A stretch of 17,258 bases of DNA from contig CALCRD010000313.1 in the NCBI GenBank assembly GCA_937894355.1, positions 1-17,258 on the forward strand. The letters run 5' to 3'. The first letter of the stretch is position 1; every line of letters begins with the position of its first letter. The notes under the pieces are model-generated. The model saw only the letters and a program-made list of their open reading frames with translations. It ran no database searches and had not been told where the DNA came from. The translations under genes were made by a program, and so were the position numbers. The DNA is from an uncultured Bacillus sp. GTDB lineage: Bacteria; Bacillota; Bacilli; Bacillales; Cytobacillaceae. Of the stretch, positions 14,131 through 17,258 are shown in pieces.

Positions 14131-15171
14131 ATGTCTAGCAGAAATACTGTTGATTTATTTAAATATCCTAAACTTAGGGAGTCATGCATAGTAGAAAAAA
14201 ATGTTAATGTTATAAAAATTATAGACAAATTTAGTGAGGATGCTTTTGAAATAACTTCTGAAGATACGTCTTTAGATATTATAGGTAAGTTTATTGATTT
14301 ATTAAATGGTAATAATACATTTGAAGATTTATCCAATAAAACAGGGATTTCTTTAGATGAAGTTAAAGAGTATATTATTTTTTTAGATAGAGAACTTTTA
14401 ATTACTGATGGAGAATTTGAAAAAAGTTCTTTTACTTCCGGATTAGAATTCATCCTTGATATAGAATATAAGGTATCTAACTGGATGAAAGTATTAGATT
14501 CTAATCCTTTTTGGATTGAATTAAAAAAAGGTACCTTAGATAAAAATGCAATAATAGGCCATACTATTGAAAATTATCTTATATTAGAAAAGGAATACGA
14601 CTTTGATGGGCCAATTATGTCATTTGAACAAAATTTAAAAAGAAGAGAAATTCTACATGAATTCTATCAAGAAGAACATGGCCATGATGAATTAATTCTT
14701 AAATCTTTAACTAATATAGGTGTATCACAAGAGGACCTTAGTAAATCAGTACCTCTTGTTTATACAGAAGGTCTTTGTAATTTGTTAAATCTTTGGTCAA
14801 ATGAAGATCCTTTATCATTTATGGCATCTTTATATATTTTAGAAGGTGTAGATTGGGAGCCTGATACATTTATTCAGGAAATTTCTAAAAATTACGACTT
14901 ACCAAGTGGATTTGTTTCTCCTCAAGTAAATCATGCGGATTTAAACCAAGGTCATGGACACGGAAATTTAACCAGGCTTTTATTTACCACTTTTACTCTA
15001 ATAGAAAAAGAGGACCAAAAGAGAATTATTTCAAATCTCAAACTACTTGTTGATACATTAAATGAATTTTATAAAGAAATTTATAGATATTACACAAATC
15101 CAAAAAACCCACTTCTCAGAAAAGTAGTTGAGTTGGACGAATTAGAAGATAAGGTAGTAACACCTGCCTGA
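14131..15171 (+). CDS. PqqD/RRE-like domain fused to haem-oxygenase-like iron enzyme (paralogue B)
   Basis: ATG 14131 follows AAAAGGAGGT, 15 bases past the stop of paralogue A, so the two are co-translated from one mRNA. The 346-residue protein has the same layout: a winged-helix-like region at about 8-95 (FIDLLNGNNTFEDLSNKTGI, FLDRELLITDGE), then the iron enzyme domain. Candidate ligands are E147, E182 with H185 (EEHGHDE), E238 (LYILEGV), and H268, D270, H275, H277 (NHADLNQGHGHG). The position matching D267 of paralogue A is Gly274, so metal binding may differ or use the extra His. A heteromeric pair, or one catalytic and one scaffold subunit, are both plausible. The tail (LDELEDKVVTPA) extends beyond A. 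Confidence 0.8.
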   Translation: MSSRNTVDLFKYPKLRESCIVEKNVNVIKIIDKFSEDAFEITSEDTSLDIIGKFIDLLNGNNTFEDLSNKTGISLDEVKEYIIFLDRELLITDGEFEKSSFTSGLEFILDIEYKVSNWMKVLDSNPFWIELKKGTLDKNAIIGHTIENYLILEKEYDFDGPIMSFEQNLKRREILHEFYQEEHGHDELILKSLTNIGVSQEDLSKSVPLVYTEGLCNLLNLWSNEDPLSFMASLYILEGVDWEPDTFIQEISKNYDLPSGFVSPQVNHADLNQGHGHGNLTRLLFTTFTLIEKEDQKRIISNLKLLVDTLNEFYKEIYRYYTNPKNPLLRKVVELDELEDKVVTPA

Positions 15172-15195
15172 TCTGTATTTAAAAGAGGATTTAAT

Positions 15196-15372
15196 ATGAT
15201 ATTTGTATGTAAAAACCATGTAAAATCAGCTATAGAAATACTAAATTCTCCACATATTAGTGAGTTAACTATTTATACAAAATGTTATTTTTGCAGTAAA
15301 GAAGCAATTTATAAAGTCTATTATTATGAAATTAAAGTTAGTAGCCTTAATAAATCTTTAAAAGTTAAATAA
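15196..15372 (+). CDS. Small CxxH...CxxC protein, probable zinc-ribbon
   Basis: ATG 15196 has AAAGAGGAT at a 7-base spacing and lies 24 bases after paralogue B, so it is the last gene of the cassette. The 58-residue product starts MIFVCKNHVKSAIEILNSP and has YTKCYFCSKEAIYKVYYYEI: a CxxH pair (C5, H8) and a CxxC pair (C30, C33), a likely zinc site. The spacing and the following EAIYKVYYYE resemble the small CxxH/CxxC proteins of Bacillus (BA_5709-type family). The last ~12 residues are Lys/Ser-rich. It may chaperone the peptide or supply a binding surface; the role is unknown. Below 60 codons it is easily missed. Confidence 0.75.
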   Translation: MIFVCKNHVKSAIEILNSPHISELTIYTKCYFCSKEAIYKVYYYEIKVSSLNKSLKVK

Positions 15373-15402
15373 TGTTTCCTTAGATATACCGCCAATATTA
15401 AG

Positions 15403-15437
15403 TGGAAAACATACGCTATATGTTCAATATGTGTTTT
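15403..15437 (+). other. Imperfect hairpin after the cassette
   Basis: GGAAAACATA (15402-15411) can pair with TATGTGTTTTC (15427-15437) with one bulge, and AACATA / TATGTT form an inner alternative. There is no T-run, only TATATTTTGG. It may protect or end the cassette transcript. Confidence 0.35.
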
Positions 15438-15470
15438 CTATATTTTGGATTATATTGCATCTTTAGGAGC

Positions 15471-15514
15471 CTATAAATTGAACACTTTAATTTTCTCAAG
15501 TGTTCAATTTATAG
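15471..15514. repeat. Perfect 17-bp inverted repeat
   Basis: CTATAAATTGAACACTT (15471-15487) and AAGTGTTCAATTTATAG (15498-15514) are exact reverse complements around a 10-base spacer. No T-run follows on either side. It lies between the cassette end and the stop codon of the minus-strand recombinase remnant (15518), so it could serve as a two-way terminator for convergent genes or as a recombination or operator site. Confidence 0.85.
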
Positions 15515-15517
15515 AAG

Positions 15518-15850
15518 TTAGGAATTATTACGTTGTTTATCCATTTCATCCATCACTTTTTTACTTTCTTCAGAGGATAAATTAGTATATTTAGTGGTTG
15601 TTTCAATCGAGCTGTGCCTAAGTTGATCACGCAGCAGAACAAGATTCCCCCCCAGTCCGTATCCACTCACTTGCAAATGTATGTCTTAATTTGTGTGGGC
15701 TTAGGGCTTTTCTTTTTGCAAATTCCTCCTGGGAATTAAAAGCTTCAGAATATTCACCTACAAAATTTGGGATTTCCCTAACAGAAATGGGTGGCCATGA
15801 CCATTATAATTTGTAACAAACACATACGGCTACTGATTTGTAGTTTTATA
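15518..15850 (-). pseudogene. Tyrosine recombinase C-terminal remnant, frameshifted
   Basis: Read on the minus strand, one frame gives EFAKRKALSPHKLRHTFASE then WIRTGG, containing the catalytic HxLRH motif. A C7 run (15647-15653) breaks the frame; with one base fewer it continues NLVLLRDQLRHSSIETTTKY with the second catalytic His and the Tyr nucleophile, and ends KKVMDEMDKQRNNS-stop at 15518. Upstream, a further shift near 15785 joins to YVFVTNYNGHGHPFL, the usual strand before the catalytic core. The catalytic Arg-I and Lys regions and the whole N-terminus are missing. It cannot be active, whatever the status of the C7 break. Confidence 0.8.
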
Positions 15851-16020
15851 ACGTTCATTTCTAATTCTGCTACCCGATCACTATTTCTGGTTATTAGGGC
15901 AACACTGTTTCGCATTTGAGCAACATCTATTCGGAGAACAGCATCACCATATCTTTTTTGTCAGGATTCGCACAATAGCATCATAAAACTTTTGATAATT
16001 ACCAACAATAGATTGGAATC
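15851..16020 (-). pseudogene. Unrecognised helical remnant next to the recombinase piece
   Basis: On the minus strand a frame reads QSIVGNYQKFYDAIVRILTK and stops at a TGA near 15948; a one-base shift there opens GDAVLRIDVAQMRNSVALIT, then RNSDRVAELEMNVIKLQI. It is strongly helical and looks like real protein, perhaps a coiled-coil partner of a recombinase or transposon protein. I cannot name it. Confidence 0.35.
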
Positions 16021-16070
16021 AAAGAGAGCCCTTCATACTCCTTTAAAGGATTTGAAGAGATCTCTTTTTT
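16021..16070 (+). terminator. Possible terminator with internal palindromes
   Basis: AAAGAGA (16021-16027) can pair with TCTCTTT (16061-16067), which runs into a T6. Inside lie the 12-bp palindromes TCCTTTAAAGGA (16039-16050) and AAGAGATCTCTT (16055-16066). No plus-strand gene precedes it, so its owner is unclear. Confidence 0.35.
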
Positions 16071-16333
16071 GTTTATTGTTGTAAATAAAAATATGGCAAA
16101 GTATTGGTTTTTATCATATATAAAAGATTTTCTGACATTGCAAATTAGCTCCATATTAAAACGAATGGGTATTTACCTTGAAAAATTAAATAAATTACGT
16201 CTGATTGCGAATCTCAAGCACAGGGACTATTTTTTATTCTTTCTAATGTAAAATAATGGAACAGTGTATTTTTTTAAAATGACTAAATTTATGGAAGAAG
16301 ATGGCTTTAATACGAATTCTGTGATAAAATTTC

Positions 16334-16362
16334 AGTAAAGATAAGAAGGTATTATCTTTACT
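16334..16362 (+). promoter_or_regulatory. Perfect 11-bp inverted repeat upstream of the recombinase gene
   Basis: AGTAAAGATAA (16334-16344) and TTATCTTTACT (16352-16362) flank a 7-base spacer. It lies 45 bases before the recombinase start, with no T-run, so an operator bound by a dimeric regulator is as likely as a hairpin. The rest of 16071-16333 shows no credible gene on either strand. Confidence 0.5.
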
Positions 16363-16406
16363 ATACATAATAAAATTATCATAAACTTACTCTTTGGAGG
16401 TCAAAA

Positions 16407-17258
16407 ATGAACTACTTGACTCTTCTTAATGATATGACAAGTGAACAACATTTAGCTTATTTACAACATCATCTAAATGAGCGAAATCTACTTGACGAAA
16501 ATAGAAACCTTTCTCTCGAAGAAAGTTTGGAACAGGACTTTCTGGAACTTTTTTTTCTGGAGAAGGTATTTCCTCAAGATAAGCAATTTTCTCACCATAC
16601 AGTCAGAGCATATCGTTCAGATGCAAAAACGTTGCTTACGTTTTTAACGGACCACTCCCTTTCTTTTCGGGACATTGGGTTTCCAGAGGTTAAGTCTTAT
16701 AACAAATACATTAATGAAAATTTTGCAGTGAAGTCGGCCATTAGAAAATTGGAGTTTTTTCGAAGACTTTTGGATTTTGGTTATGCAACACAATTTTATA
16801 AAGCACATTTGTCCACCTGGATCTCTAAACCGGTGTCAAAAAAGGGCCACTATATAATAGAAGAAACTCGTCAGGAAGAATCGCAAACTCGTCTTCAAGT
16901 GAGGGAATTAAATCAGAAGGATGCGGAATTCCTGATTTCATTCTTTCCTAAAGTGGTGAAAGCTAAAAGGAACCGAGAACCGTTAGAAAAACGAAATTTA
17001 CTCATTGGGTATTTGCTTTACACTACAGGACTTCGTGCAAGTGAGCTCCTTAGCTTAAATTGGGGAAGCTTTCGATACAATCATCAAGGGTATCTATATG
17101 TAGATGTGATCGGGAAAGGTCAAAAGCCACGATCCATTCCAATAAAGGAAGAAACAAAAGATATTCTATTTAAATATCGAACATGTCTAGGCGAATCGGT
17201 CGAAATCAACACGGAAGACACAAGTCCCCTTTTTTTTGCACTATATAATCGAAATGAA
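16407..17258 (+). CDS. Tyrosine recombinase/integrase (3' end outside window)
   Basis: ATG 16407 follows GGAGGT at 6 bases, and 284 codons run without a stop to the window edge. Residues about 45-150 form the SAM-like core-binding domain (FSHHTVRAYRSDAKTLLTFL, AIRKLEFFRRLLDFGYATQF). The catalytic domain begins at about 190: LIGYLLYTTGLRASELLSL carries the first catalytic Arg, and VIGKGQKPRSIPI carries the beta-hairpin Lys. The HxxR and Tyr motifs lie beyond the window. It resembles XerC/XerD-type recombinases that resolve plasmid or element dimers; the long N-terminal extension before the core-binding domain is common in plasmid-borne Bacillus versions. It appears intact so far. Confidence 0.9.
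   Translation, partial: MNYLTLLNDMTSEQHLAYLQHHLNERNLLDENRNLSLEESLEQDFLELFFLEKVFPQDKQFSHHTVRAYRSDAKTLLTFLTDHSLSFRDIGFPEVKSYNKYINENFAVKSAIRKLEFFRRLLDFGYATQFYKAHLSTWISKPVSKKGHYIIEETRQEESQTRLQVRELNQKDAEFLISFFPKVVKAKRNREPLEKRNLLIGYLLYTTGLRASELLSLNWGSFRYNHQGYLYVDVIGKGQKPRSIPIKEETKDILFKYRTCLGESVEINTEDTSPLFFALYNRNE

Noticed and set aside
14112..14453. Minus-strand frame of 113 codons
   Set aside because: Antisense to the second iron-enzyme gene, which has clear homology and a strong ribosome site; the frame is Ser/Leu-rich shadow sequence.
16069..16251. Plus-strand frame of 60 codons between the recombinases
   Set aside because: Starts inside a terminator-like palindrome, has no ribosome site and no recognisable domain.

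Overview
The window is AT-rich DNA with consensus AAAGGAGG-type ribosome binding sites, TTG/GTG starts and protein families typical of Bacillaceae (Bacillus or a close relative). Two IS21-family elements (one intact in outline, one a wreck), two tyrosine recombinase sequences and many broken genes mark it as an accessory region: a genomic island or part of a plasmid. No core housekeeping gene is present.

Layout. 1-129 is the tail of an unknown gene. 412-3724 holds three same-strand genes: a glycine-zipper membrane protein, a YbjQ-domain protein with a TPR-like tail, and an Mrr-type PD-(D/E)XK endonuclease. 3742-4257 holds two decayed genes and 4568-4966 a lipoprotein. 4967-6212 is the remnant of an IS21-family element (3' end of istA plus a broken istB). 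6213-7371 is mostly non-coding but carries a 19-residue hydrophobic peptide gene with its own ribosome site and terminator (candidate type I toxin) and the start of a membrane protein gene cut by an insertion. 7372-10147 is a second IS21-family element on the minus strand: full-length istA, istB with an in-frame TGA, and an 84-residue passenger gene. 10362-10812 is a GyrI-like gene broken by a frameshift in a T9 run, and 11268-11699 is a GNAT acetyltransferase with a clear promoter and terminator.

The most interesting part is 11918-15372, on the plus strand. An EamA-family transporter is followed by two identical 18-codon genes (MKVTRLTAKVNRPASLHL), each behind a Shine-Dalgarno complementary to the 16S tail over about 12 bases. 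A hairpin follows, then two paralogous proteins of 326 and 346 residues, each with an N-terminal PqqD/RiPP-recognition-like domain fused to a haem-oxygenase-like iron enzyme domain. A 58-residue CxxH...CxxC protein ends the group. The two peptide copies sit in a tandem duplication whose flanks have diverged while 84 bp containing the peptide gene stay identical. I read this as a candidate RiPP (ribosomally made, post-translationally modified peptide) cassette: peptide substrate, two oxidative enzymes, a small zinc-type protein and a possible exporter. That reading is inference; the gene order, motifs and repeat are seen directly.

The right end holds a perfect 17-bp inverted repeat, a broken tyrosine recombinase on the minus strand, and the first 284 codons of an intact-looking tyrosine recombinase that runs off the window. 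Several breaks lie in homopolymer runs (A7, T9, C7), so some apparent pseudogenes may be sequencing errors.
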